This document shows positions 24,870 to 37,104 of a stretch of DNA of 64,000 nucleotides, one piece after another. Within the stretch, counting starts at the first letter, position 1; the number at the start of each line of letters is the position of its first letter. A program made the position numbers and the translations under genes. Below the pieces are notes generated by a model. That model saw nothing but the letters and a program-made list of their open reading frames with translations, ran no database searches and was not told the origin of the DNA. This DNA comes from Reticulascus tulasneorum (taxonomy: Eukaryota; Ascomycota; Sordariomycetes; Glomerellales; Reticulascaceae): contig LSAX01000012.1 of NCBI GenBank assembly GCA_001557505.1, positions 744,001-808,000 of the forward strand, written 5' to 3'.

Positions 24870-27844
24870 ATGCGGCTCCTGAAGCGTGCCGAGGGAAACG
24901 GATTCGGCTTGACGAAAGATCTGCCAACCGGCGACATCCCCTGCTATGCTATACTGTCACACACCTGGGGACCAGATACCGACGAGGTCACGTTCAGAGA
25001 CCTGATCGACGGCACCGGGAAGGATAAGGCCGGCTATGAGAAGATTAGGTTCTGCGCGGAACAAGCGAGACGGGACGGCCTTGAGCATTTCTGGGTGGAC
25101 ACTTGCTGTATCGACAAATCAGACCAGGTCGAACTCCAGAGATCGATCAACTCCATGTTCGGCTGGTATCGTGATGCGACTCGATGCTATGTATATTTGT
25201 CTGATATCTCTGTTACCGACGGCGAGCGGAATGGCGAGCAGTCCGAGCACGCCTGGGAACCAGCTTTTGATGGACATAGATGGTTCACTCGGGGCTGGAC
25301 GCTCCAGGAGCTCCTTGCACCGGCAGCGGTGGAGTTCTTCACACAAAAGGGCCAGCGTCTGGGTGACAAGGCGTCTCTAGCGCAACGAATCCACGTAATA
25401 ACGGGTATTCCTGTCCAAGCACTTCATGACAACCGCCTTTCCCAGTTCGATATTGAGGAGCGATTTAAGTGGGCAGAGAAGCGCGAGACTAAGTATGAAG
25501 AAGACTGGGCATACAGTCTCATGGGAATTTTCGGCGTCTTTATGCTGCCGAATTATGGCGAGGGAAAGAAGTATGCGGTCCGCCGACTGAAGAGAGAGAT
25601 CAAGGAAGCTACAAATCATGAAAATGGGACCCATTCACGTTACGAAATTCCACAAGCAGAACGGCCGGACAACCCGCCAAATCCATCGATCCTGATTGCC
25701 TTCAGCCGCGATGAAGACTTCGTCGAGAGGGAGGCTCTCCTCAACCAGATCTCCCAAAGTTGTGGCCGGCCAGGGTCTTGGACGGCACTTGTCGGGCTAG
25801 GTGGGGTTGGGTATGTAGTCTTCTGTCTGTGTACAAGTATCATTGCTGACTGCTAGAAAGCAAGTCTCAACTTGCTATCGAATACGCATACCAGATCCGA
25901 GAGCGGTTCCCTGATTCATGGGTCTTCTGGGTCCATGCGAGCAATGCAGCCCGCTTCGAACAGAGTTTTCGAGAAATCGCAAACTGCGTCAAAATCCCAG
26001 GGCGGCAGGACCCAAAGGCCAATATATTCCAGCTCGTGCACGGCTGGCTGCATGACGAGAACGAGGGACGTTGGATGCTGATACTGGACAATCTCGACAA
26101 CGCTGACTTCCTGACAACTTTGCTTGTTAGCGGAGAAAGGCGCCCCGCCGAGTTAGACGGCACGAGTTCGCAGCCACTTATCTGGTGCCTTCCGCACTGC
26201 CAGCACGGATCCATTCTCGTTACTTCACGAAGCAGAAACGCTGCGTCAGCACTTGTCGAGGACCGAGATATCATTACAGTCGACCCGATGGACAAGGAGC
26301 ATGCGGTGACACTCCTACGAAAGAAGCTAGGCCGGCGCGAAGCGGGCGATAGCACGGACGAGCTCGCTGCAGCGCTCGAGTACATGCCGCTTGCTATTGT
26401 TCAGGCGGGTGCTTATATCTCTCAAACTTGGCCGCCATGCTCAGTGCAACAATATCTTGATAAGTTCCAGAAAAGCGACCGTAAAAAGGCTGGTCTTCTT
26501 AGCTATGAGGGCGGAAAGCTTCGTCGAGATCGAAATGCTAAGAATTCGATCATCATTACGTGGCAAATATCATTCAATCACATCCGCCAGGTCAGACCAT
26601 CGGCGGCCGACACCCTATCGCTTATGAGCTTTTGTGACCGGCAGGGCATTCCAGCAAGTCTACTCCGAGGTCACGGTGTGGAGACAAATAGGCAACAAGG
26701 GCAGGATTGTAGGCCGAGAGAGGATGATGCAGATAATGGCACTCGCATAGGTCTACAATGGGACAAGAGCGATAATAGTGATGAAGGTGACGCTGACAGC
26801 GACGAGGAGGACAACAACGACGGATTTAAGGACGATATAATGACATTACGAAACTACTCATTCATCTCTGCCAATAAAGATGGAATGACTTTTGAAATGC
26901 ATCGACTAGTGCAGTTAGCTACGCTGGAATGGCTCGAAGCCCACGAACAGCGGAGTTATTGGATGCATCGATTTCTTAGAAATCTCTGCCTGAAGCTCCC
27001 AACGGGAGAGTACGAGAACTGGGCAGAGTGCCAGGCACTTTTCCCGCATGCCAAGTGCGCAGCAGTACTTGCTCCAAAGGAAGAGAACTCGTTACGAGAC
27101 TGGGCAACAATACTATACAAGGCAGCTTGGTATGCACTAAGAACAGGAAACGGTGTTGAAACGGAAAAAATGTCTGTTCAGGCTATGAAAGTAAGGACGA
27201 AGGTTCTTGGTCAAGAACATGAAGATACAGTAAATGCGGTGGCGATGGTAGCCTCAGCGTATGGGCTTAGAGGCCGATGGGAGGCAGCGGAAGTGCTGGA
27301 GGTGCAGGTGATGGAGACTCGCAAGACGAAGCTCGGGGCCGATCATCCCTCGACGCTGACGAGCATGGCCAACCTGGCGTCGACGTACAGGAACCAGGGC
27401 CGATGGGAGGAGGCCGAGACGCTGGAGGTGCAGGTGATGGAGACGAGCAAGACGAAGCTCGGGGCCGATCATCCCTCGACGCTGACGAGCATGGCCAACC
27501 TGGCGTCGACGTACAGGAACCAGGGCCGATGGGAGGAGGCCGAGACGCTGTTTGTGCAGGTGATGGAGACGAGCAAGACGAAGCTCGGGGCCGATCATCC
27601 CGACACGCTGACGAGCATGAACAACCTCGCTTTCACTTGGCATGCACAAGGCCGCGCTAGAGATGCTCTAGACTTGATACATCGTTGCTTCCGTCTTCGG
27701 CAGCAAGTACTCGGTCCAGGTCATCCCTACACGATATCCACACTTACTGCCCTGGAGAAATGGCAACAAGTAAACGAGAACTTGCACAACGCAAGTGCTC
27801 TAGAAGAGACCCGGGCGTCTGGACAGCAGTGCTACGAATCATGA
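24870..27844 (+). CDS. NLR2: HET/NB-ARC/TPR STAND receptor (about 974 aa)
   Basis: Predicted fungal NOD-like receptor. Exons: 24870-25810 and 25861-27844 (975 codons with stop); the 50-bp intron has a GTATGT donor and splits the Gly codon before the P-loop Lys, as in NLR1. It starts with the canonical MRLL. HET domain about residues 26-180 (YAILSHTWG, WVDTCCIDK, FTRGWTLQELLAPA). NB-ARC from about residue 307: GLGGVGKS, kinase-2 RWMLILDNLDN, GSILVTSRSR, LEYMPLAIVQAGAYI. Between NB-ARC and TPR there is an acidic insert (DNSDEGDADSDEEDNNDG) not seen in NLR1. The TPR array is short: one degenerate unit, two canonical units (27338-27589) and two divergent ones. The C-terminal tail (ALEKWQQVNENLHNAS) is homologous to that of NLR1. 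No disruption seen. Confidence 0.88.
27338..27589 (+). repeat. Two canonical 126-bp TPR repeats in NLR2
   Basis: Two units of the type LGADHPSTLTSMANLAST...NQGRWEEAETLEVQVMETS, nearly the same at the nucleotide level as units in NLR3 and NLR5 and clearly distinct from the NLR1 type. Partly matching units flank them on both sides. Confidence 0.9.
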
Positions 27845-29308
27845 TGTTTATGCATTGAGGCTACGGCTTGTGTATCGAACAAGATTATCATTTGGACACC
27901 CCCGAGGAGTGAGATCTGACGGGTTGGCAGCTCTGTAATGAAGGAAAATCGAAATTTCACCCCAGGCTCGTGATCATTCATGTGCTCACCTTAGTAAACC
28001 TCTACGGACCACTCTCGATTCTAAGGCTAGAACGCTGACTTGCTGCTTATGAACATGCACGACTCAGTGTAAGCAACTACGTAGATGCACAAGATCTGTG
28101 CGCGGAAACCAAATCCAAGAGTAACAAGCGGAAGCCGATTCGCTAGTGACTGTCCCGAGAAGAGTTCAACCAAAAGCCAGAAATGGCAGAAATGGCGCAC
28201 AAAGATGAGGAGAAACGCTGCCAGAAGGAATCTATGCCAGCCTGCTACGAGTCATATCTGAGGGTTAAACTTTGGCTCCTGTTGAGCCTGTGAGGACATT
28301 GGTACTCTCCCACACCGATTTACACATTTGTGCGCAAGCCCCACAGCCATTTGGTCTAGAAATCTTTGAAAGCTGAAAAGCGGAAGCACCTGAATGTTAT
28401 TACAATTAATGAATAACCAAATTGATAATTTGCGTAAACACCATCGCTCTTACGAACGGGGTGGCGTGTGAGGTGTGAGGCCATAATAAGGCTGAGTAAG
28501 ACTGGGAGTAAGAATCTGAGTAAAGAAAATACGCGTCGTCCAGCCTGTATTCGTACGGTGGAACACTGCACAATTAGGTACACTAGACCCCTGAACATCT
28601 GTTAGCGTAGTTCTTCTGATCTGGCTCCACAGTAACCCTGCTTAGGTAAGGTACGTAATACCCTTTCTAAGAAAAAACCCCTCCGGGTGATATTCGTTCG
28701 TCATTCTGGAAAAGCCGTTACTGGCCCTGAAGACACTTTACATCATACTATACTTATCAGTACAGTAATCCTGATATAACCTGCGCAGCACCTTTTGTAC
28801 CGCTTGTACCTCCGACTTTATCTTTCATTGGCTCGGTTCAGCGTCACAAGTAGAAGACTAGCAAACCTCTATGGATCGTAGTGTAGCAGTTATTGAAACA
28901 ACTACAGAGAGCCTGCAAACTCTTTTGCCGGGCAATTCCCGTCTTCCAAAAGGTACCTCGAGTGCCAAATAATTGAATGAAGGACTCATGGGTGTCGTTT
29001 GTTCCCTAACATCAAAAGTCATTAGGTAACATCCCCACGCCACTTATGAGGAGACTTGGATGAACCACCCTGGTGCATTGATGGTGTGCAAGGCGAACTT
29101 TTCCCCTTTTGTAGCTTGTTCGAATGTCACCTAGCATTTGTGCTTGTGCCATCGGATGGGGTTTCCACACATGGCCAACCACTGAATTCTATACAGGATC
29201 ATTCATGCAAATAAATCACTGACGATAGGACCCTGAAAAATACATGGTCACCATTGTTTGTCTCGTACTCGATACCTCGAATAAAATCCAGATTCGCCTG
29301 GCGAAACG
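27845..29308. other. NLR2 3' flank and LEU1-like upstream region
   Basis: 27842-28410 is homologous to the 3' flanks of NLR1 and NLR5 (tgcattgagg, acaagattatcattt, gggttggcagct, gctgaaaagcggaag in order). 28410-29308 has no supported gene and should hold the promoter of the LEU1-like gene. Confidence 0.55.
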
Positions 29309-31805
29309 ATGGCTTCCACTACCAAAGGGCCTTGTACACTCTACGACAAGTTGTTCGACCAACATGTAGCTGTCAATAAGGATGATGGCACTGTACTTCT
29401 TTACATAGGCAGGCTTCACCTTACAGACTCGCATACTCATCTTATTAACACATCCCATCCTCAGATCGGCATCTCATTCACGAAGTCTCATCGCCAGTAA
29501 GCTTTCCCAGACAGATGAAGCCATAATCGACTGCAGAAGCTGAACTTTTACGCATAGCAAGCATTTGCAAGCCTCAAATCTCAAGGGCGCGTCGTGAGAA
29601 GACCCTGTCTTACCCTCGCGACATGTGACCATGTGCGTCCACATTCATCTCGCATCACAATGCAGAACTAGAGGACATTTGTGTTGATTTCCTCTGGCAG
29701 GGCGTACCCACGACACCCCGCCCTCGAGCGTTGCACATGCCTCAGACTCGCCTGCAGGTCGAGACGCTGGCACGCAACGCGAAAGCCAACAAGATCCCGT
29801 ACATGGGGCTGAATTCAAATTCGCAGGGCATCGTTCATGTGATCGGTCCTGAATTGGGATTCACACTGCCCGGCACCACTGTTGTTTGCGGCGATAGCCA
29901 CACCTCAACACACGGCGCGCTAGGGTGTCTCGCATTTGGAATCGGGACGAGCGAAGTCGAACACGTTCTTGCGACCCAGACAATCGCCACAACGAAATGG
30001 AAGAACATGCGTGTCTGGGTGGATGGGGAGCTGGGTGAGGGTGTAGGCGCTAAAGATCTTATTTTGTTTATAATTGGACAGATCGGTGAGGTCTCTCCCT
30101 TCGAAGGTTCCCCGTGTACGAAACGACTAATCGAGGCTGCACAGGCACTGCTGCCGGGACTGGATCGGCTTTGGAGTTCGCAGGTCCTACTATCGAAAGT
30201 TTGGGCATGGAGGCGCGGATGTCGCTTTGCAACATGGCCATTGAAGCAGGTGCTCGTGCGGGTATGATTGCACCTGATGAGTTGACGTTCGAGTACCTGA
30301 AGGAACGGCCATTGGCACCAGGCCCTCTCTCTTGGGATTCCGCTGTTGACGCCTGGAGAAAGCTCCGGTCCGACCCCGATGCCGTCTTTGAGCGCGAGTT
30401 CATGATCAATGCCCAACAAGTAGTCCCGACAGTCTCTTGGGGGACATCTCCTGAGCAGGTGACTCCCATAACCGGCTCTGTTCCATTTCCGGAGGATTTC
30501 AAGGACCCGGCTAAACGGGAAAGCTGCCGACGTGCCTTGCAATACATGGGCCTTGAGCCAGGGACCAGAATGACAGATATCGCGATTGACAAGGTCTTTA
30601 TTGGATCGTGTACCAACGCCCGGCTGTCAGATCTCAGGGCTGCTGCCACTGTTCTGCGCGGTAAGAAGATAGCGCCGACCATCAAAGCGGCCTATGTTGT
30701 ACCTGGATCTGGAATTGTCAAACAACAGGCCGAAAGCGAAGGGCTTGATAGGATTTTCAAGGAGGCAGGCTTCGAGTGGAGAGAGGCCGGGTGCAGCCTC
30801 TGCGTCGGCTTGAATGAAGACAACCTCGATCCGTACGAGCGCTCGGCTAGCACCAGCAACCGGAACTTTGAGAATCGGCAAGGCACTGCCGGACGAACCC
30901 ACCTCACATCGCCAATCATGGCTGCTGCAGCCGCCATCAACGGAAGGCTGAGTGATGTTCGAGAATTCTCCCGTGCCGGGGGCGTTCCGCATTCTATTCA
31001 GAGCTATCCCGATGAAATTGAAGATGGAGAAGTCGAGTCTCAACAATATGAGGATATCCCAGTAGTCGATACCGACGATTCAATTGCCGCTGGTCCCTTC
31101 ACTGCCGTATCTGGTATAGTGGCGCCTCTGGACTATGCTAACATCGATACGGACTGCATCCTACCGAAGCAGTTCTGCACCACAATCCACCGACGTGGTC
31201 TTCGCGATGGCTTATTCTACAACATGCGATGGCATCCAGATGGCACGAAGAACTTCAACTTTATGCTCAATCAGCCCCCGTACGACAAGGCCAGCATTCT
31301 ACTCTGCACGCGTCCCAACTTCGCATGCGGGAGCTCGCGGGAGCACGCCGTGTGGGCTTTGTTAGACTTTGGTATAAAGGTTGTCCTCGCACCGTCCTTT
31401 GCCGATATCTTCTACAACAACTCGTTCAAGAACGGGCTGCTACCAGGATGCGTCGACGAGCGGGGCATAACTGCCGTTGAAGCCGAGGCCAAAGCTGGTC
31501 GAAGCATCACAGTCACACTCGCGAGCCAGCAGATACTGGATAGTAGTGGAAACGAGATTGCTACGTTCACAGTGGATCCAAGGCAGAAGCAGATGCTACT
31601 CGACGGCGTTGATGAGGTTGGTCTTAGTCTGCAGTTTGAAGAAGAGATCGGTCATTATGAAAGAGAAAGGTCGCTCAAGTGGCCGTGGCTGGATGACTCT
31701 GTAGGGAAGGGATGGGACCGTTTGAAGTTAAGGAATGGACAGGTACCAAAGGCGGCTACAAAAGGCATTTCTGAACCACTCAACACTACAGATCTCTCTT
31801 GGTGA
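29309..31805 (+). CDS. LEU1-like 3-isopropylmalate dehydratase (fused LeuC/LeuD), about 750 aa
   Basis: Aconitase-superfamily [4Fe-4S] enzyme; LEU1 isomerises 2- to 3-isopropylmalate in leucine synthesis. Exons by eye: 29309-29408, 29465-29496, 29558-29632, 29701-30085, 30145-31805 (751 codons with stop). Intron 1 has a GC donor, the others GT. The large-subunit part has IDRHLIHEV (across the first splice), [14 protein letters not shown] and cluster cysteines in [11 protein letters not shown] and CSLC. The swivel domain follows after an acidic linker, with [15 protein letters not shown] and [17 protein letters not shown]. Length fits fungal LEU1 (about 770). Sequence drift at usually conserved sites ([11 protein letters not shown] instead of CSMCLGMNPD) suggests a second, specialised copy rather than the housekeeping gene. 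Such paralogues act in some NRPS pathways that use homologated amino acids, and an NRPS relic lies just downstream. That link is inference. Confidence 0.87.
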
Positions 31806-32184
31806 TTGCGCAAAAGGACGATTCGGATATGCTGACTGCTGTCTTGGATGTTTCCTGTTTACCATCTAGGAGTCGCCAAGTATAGGATTCTTCGAGCAGA
31901 TACATGTAATACATCTGACTCACGGCGTTTGAAATCTCTTTTGATGCGGAGATCTGAAGCTTTTGGGTCTACTGCGTGTAAATTCCAAACTGTGCTAGTG
32001 GTCACGTCTGGCGAGGCCTCACAAGCGCAAAAGTTTAGACTTCGTCGGGTTATTGCAGAATCGGATAGATGCCTACCCTACAATGAACGCGCTATTCTAC
32101 TCAACTGTAAGATGGCCGATAACGAGACATCGCTTCTCGCACGATAAAATCCGGCCGTGATTGACGCCAGTCAAATGGCCTGTT

Positions 32185-35100
32185 TCCTACGACAGCTGGG
32201 GTGCTTGATCAAACATTTTAAGACCAACGCGTTCGATAGGTCATTGAGAGAACTAGATTTCATTATGCAAGATGACCAGGAGGATATCAACAATTGGGAG
32301 CCGGGACAAGTTCGCTCGAGTGAAGCCTGATCAACGATATGATAGCCAAGAAGGCTGCTAATACGCGTATCCCCCAAGGCGTATGAGTAGAACTTATACC
32401 AACAGCTATATCGACTTAGTTTAAGTCGATTTAACATAGAGTTCCACCTATTCGAAGAGGTGCAAACTGAGTGACAGAGTAGTCTTCGTAACAGATTTTT
32501 TCGAACGTAAGCTATTTCCGGCATGGTTACTGTCTTTCAGGAATTCTGCGCCGGAGCCTCAAGCAGCCTTAGACGCTAGTCACTATCCCTACCGCTAACC
32601 AACAGGCTAGAAGACCTTCATAACATATATCTAATCAAGGTCAAGATTACGTAGGTTATAAGTACTATCTATAAAGTCAGTAAGCACGAGTTATTCATGA
32701 ACGGGGTTCTTATCGGCAAGCCTATCAGCAACTCCGGAACATATATCATAGACCCGCGGTAACAACTTATCCCTATTAGAGAGCTTGTCGTTACAGGAGA
32801 CGGACTCGCTCGTGGTTACATAGATTCGGCACTAGACTACAAGCGCTTTGTCCAGGTTATAATCGATAGCCAACTCGTCAGGGCATATCGAACAGGCGAC
32901 CGCGCGCGGTACCAGCCAAAAGACGGTCAGCTTGAGCTCTTTGGACGCATGGACCCTCAGGTCAAGATTCGCGGCCACCGTGTCGAGCTGGCAGAGATCA
33001 AACAAGCCTTGCTCCGCGAGAGTTCTGTTAGCGACGCCGTCGCCTTAGTCCGAGAGCCGGACGGCGAGGAAGCGGAGCTGGCCAGCTTTGTTACTGTTCA
33101 TGCCTATGTCATTACGTCCCAGCTAGGATCGGGAGAGACGAATGGGAATCAAATAGGAGAAGGGGGCCAGGCGGAGGCATGGGTTTATCTTCTCGATGCC
33201 AGCACCTGTGCGGATATCGACGCTATCGACTCGGGTAAGGTCGGAAGAGAGTTTACAGGATGGATTTCAATGTATTACGGGAAGCCTATCGACTAGATTG
33301 AGATGAACGAGTGGCTGGACGACACGATAGTGGCCATCTGGAGAGGTGTGCAACAGGCCAACGTCTTTGAGGTCGGAACAGGTACCGGCTTGATCCTGTT
33401 CAACCTCGGCAACGGGCTCCAGAGATACATCGGCCTTGATCCGGCTGCGTCGGCTGCCGCATTCGTTAACAAGATGGTCAGGGCTGCACCCGGTCTGGCA
33501 GAGAAAGTCGACGTGCGAGTGGGTACGGCAGCAGATGTTGACCAACTAGGCCAAATCAACTCCCCGGAGCTGGTGGTGATCAATTCTATGATGTAGTACT
33601 TTCCTAGTACTGGCTACCTCTCTGCTATGGATGAAAGACTCTTCTTACTGGATAGTGTAGACTGTATCTTCTTCGGCGCCATGCGGTCTACGCTCTCTAC
33701 CAGGACTTTGGGGCCACCAAAGCCTTGCGTACGCTGGGCACGTCAGCAACTAAGGACGGCGTCTGGCGACAGCTGGCGGGCATGGAGGCTGAGGAGGAGC
33801 TGCTCGTTGACCCGGCCTTCTTTACAAGTCTGGTTGAAATACTGCCCGAGATACTGCCCGAGATACTGCCCGAGCTTGTTGAGCACGTTGAGATTCTCCC
33901 CATGAGGATGCATACGAGGAACGAGCTGAGCTGCTACCGCTTCGCTGCCATGATACACGCGAAACGCCTGAGCGGACGACCACGGCAGATCTACGAGGTC
34001 GTAGAGGATAAGTAGACCGTGTAATGCTTCTGGCCTTCTTACATGGTGCCCCGACTGCATCTGTCGTGGCTGCGAGCCATATCCTTTACAGTAAGACCAT
34101 TCTTGAGCGTCATCTTGTAGACTTGCTGTCCAAAGAAGCAGCAGAGGCGTCTACCGAGGAGGCTGAGGACTGGCTTGCTTCAGCCTGTGAATCCTCGCAC
34201 CACTGGCCTGCATTATCGGCTTACGACCTAGAGGAGCTGGCCGAGGAGGCCGGGTTCCGGGTAGAACTCAGCTGGGCGCGGCGCATCAGCACTCTACGTG
34301 GCGGCCTGGACGTCGTGTTCCACCGTTTCGAAGAGCAGTATCCGCTATTCCGCTTCCCGACCAATCATCAGGGTCGGTCCAGTAACTCGCTTGTCAACCC
34401 GCCCGCTCTGGCGGCAGTAGACCTAGAAAGTGGAAACCCACCTTCGCGCTACACTACAGGTCACGCTGCGGTCCTATATGATCCTGGCACGTATCAGCGT
34501 GCTGGACAAGATGCCGCTCAATCACAACGGAAAGGTAGACCGACGAGCTCTGGCACAGATGGCGGTTGGACCGGCGGTAGGAAGAGATGTACGCACAGTA
34601 GTACCCCCAGAGAGCGACATCGAGCGGGGTGCTCTGCGAAGAGTTTGCCCATATACTCGGCGTCAACGTCGGTATCACCGATAACTTCTTTGACCTCGAC
34701 AGATATTCTCTAATGGCTACGAGGCTTACAGCGCGCATCAGCCGCCGCCTAGATACTTACGTGTCAGGCAAAGATGTTTTCGAGCGGGCCGGTCTTCGTC
34801 GATCTCGCAGCTGCCATTCACCAATGCTCGACCCCACATAATCCAATCCCGTCGATGGTGTACAGCGGACCCGTTGAACAGTCGTTTGCCTACGGTTGTC
34901 TTTGATTCCTGGACCAATTTAACGTCGGGGCGTCGTGGTATCTCATGCCGTTCGCGGTGCATATGCATGGGCCCCTCTAGACCGAGGCGCTCGCTATGGC
35001 GCTGCTTGCGATAGAGCAGCGGCACGAGATCCTGCGAACGACTTTCGAGGAGTAGGAAGGCGTAGGTGTGCAAGTGGTTTAGCCCTGTCGCGCTTTAGAC

Positions 35101-36950
35101 CTCAGAGTTATCGATGTAACCCCTGCAGAAAACTGACGTTACACCCAGATTCTACAGCACGAGCAGACAACTTCCTTCGATCTAGCTTCTGATCCTTGGT
35201 GGAGGGTGTATTTACTACGGCTTGGAGATTATGATCATATTCTATCGATCGTTATACGCTATATCATTTCCGATGGTTAGTCTATCGATATCTTACGATA
35301 AGAGCTAGGCCAGTTCTATGCTTCCGCGCTTCTGGGCCAGGATCCGTTATCGGAACTCGACCCGCTTCCTATCTAGTATCGCGACTTTGCCATATGGCAG
35401 AAGCAGGACGAGCAGTTGGCCGACCACCAGCGGCAGCTCGAGTACTGGACTGAGCAGCTAGCAGATAGCTCGCCTGCCAAACTCCTAAGCGACCTCCCCC
35501 GGCCTGCAACATTGTCTAGCCAGGCCGGTATATCCAGCTTACCATTGAAGGCTCGGTATACAAGAGCCTGCGGATGTTTTGCTAAGCGCATTAGGCAACA
35601 TCTTTTATAACTCTAAAAACGGTGTACGTGCGGCAGCGTGGAAGATGCAACCATTGGCACGCCTATTGCTAATCGCAACCGCCCAGAACTAGAGAATATG
35701 ATTAGCTTCTTCGTCAACACCTAGTGTATGCGAATCACTGTCGAATACGATACCACCTTCGACGGGTTGGTACGACTGGTCCGGTCTACAACGACGGCCG
35801 CGTTTGAGAACCAGGACGTCCCGTTCGAAAAGGTTGTATCGGCACTCCAACCTGGCTCGAGAGATATATCCCGTAATCCGCTGGTACAGCTCATATTTAC
35901 CCTTCACTCCCAACAGGGTCTCGGAAAGATCCAGTTAGAGGACGTCAGAGGAGAGCCTTTACAACGTCTATGTCGACTAGGTTTGACGTAGAGTTCCATC
36001 TATTCAAGGCGATGGGAGGACTAAGCGGTAGCGTGGTCTTCGCAACAGACCTTTTCGAGCCCAAGACCGTCCGTGGCATGGTTGCCGTATTCCAAGAGGT
36101 CATGCGCCGGGGCCTTGAGCAGCCTCAGACGCCGATAATGGCATTGCCACTCATAGACGGGCTGGAGGAGCTTCGTGCTATAGGCCTGGTTGTGATCGAG
36201 AGGGCTGCGTACCTATCCTCGAGAATCGAGTATGATTGATGTCTTCCACGGATAGGTGGCCGCTTGTCCAGGAACGACAGCCGTAATAGATTCGTCCTCA
36301 CAGCTGACCTACGCTCAACTGGACCGACAATCTGACGAGCTAGCTGCCTGACTACACCGGCGACATCTCGCTGCCGAGACACTTATCGGCTTGCTAGCAC
36401 CGCGGTCATGCCAGACGAGCGTCGCTTTTCTCGGTATACTTAAGGCGAACCTAACATATCTACCGCTCGACATTAATGTTCCTTCTACACGTATTAGAGC
36501 GATCTTATCGGGAGTTGAAGGGCATAAGTTAGTCTTACTTGGCACTGACGTGACCATACTAGATATTCAGTTGCCAGACGTGGAGTGGGAGCGGATCGGT
36601 GAAACCCTGGGCTAGTATCTCCTAGATCATTCGTCCGATGCCGTTGTGTATCTCTATACGACAAGTCTTGCATATGTGATATTCACGTCCAGATCGACTG
36701 GGAGACCTAAAGGCGTCATGGTCGACCGGAGTATTTTGCGGCTTGTGAAGCAAAGCAATGCTGTATCTAAGCTGCCGCAGGCACCTAGAGTCTCGCATCT
36801 TTCGGGCATTGCCTCCGATACCTCGGTATGGGAGACGTACACAAATCATTTCACTACAGTCACTGAGCAAATTGACCTCAGCGTCTTGTTCTTCAATTCG
36901 GTTCTCGCCCACGAACATTGTGCATCTAGCCGCTAACCACTACTGTATAT
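32185..36950 (+). pseudogene. Relic of an N-methylating multimodular NRPS (C'-A'-MT-T-C-A')
   Basis: Pieces in order: the end of a condensation domain (about 32430-32570); adenylation core A6-A8 (LVVTGDGLARGYID, YRTGDRARYQ, GRMDPQVKIRGHRVELAEI, to about 33100); an N-methyltransferase inserted between A8 and A10 (FEVGTGTGLILFNLG, 33360-34330); A10 (LNHNGKVDRRAL, 34510-34545); a carrier domain (DNFFDLDRYSLMATRL, its Ser kept); a condensation domain with RYIISDG for HHIISDG (34910-36130); and the first part of another adenylation domain (YVIFTSRSTGRPKGVMV) to about 36936. A1-A5 of the first module are missing. The methyltransferase type is that of enniatin or cyclosporin synthetases. Stops are frequent; at least five lie where Gln is conserved (TAG at 33594, 35053, 35080, 35374, 35722). 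Clearly dead. Confidence 0.88.
33838..33875 (+). repeat. 12-bp tandem repeat inside the methyltransferase relic
   Basis: Three head-to-tail copies of atactgcccgag code for EILP repeats in a position where related methyltransferases have a single segment. It is probably replication slippage after loss of selection. Confidence 0.8.
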
Positions 36951-37104
36951 ACATATTGATGAATTCTTCCAGTGTATTCGACGCCCAACTCAAATGATTA
37001 CTCAGCGTTGTTGAAGTTCCCGAACATTCTACGAATCAACAAAATTTCTCGAGGTCGTTCCAACCCTCTAACAGCAAAGATTATAAATATATATGTGTAT
37101 ATAG

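Noticed and set aside
27277..27660. Plus-strand Gly/Asp/Arg-rich frame in the NLR2 repeats
   Set aside because: It is a shadow frame of the TPR units, with the same peptide pattern appearing in NLR3 and NLR5 in the matching offset.
33303..34713. Separate small genes within the methyltransferase region (frames at 33303, 33725 and 34024)
   Set aside because: They are consecutive pieces of one NRPS methyltransferase/adenylation region broken by stops.
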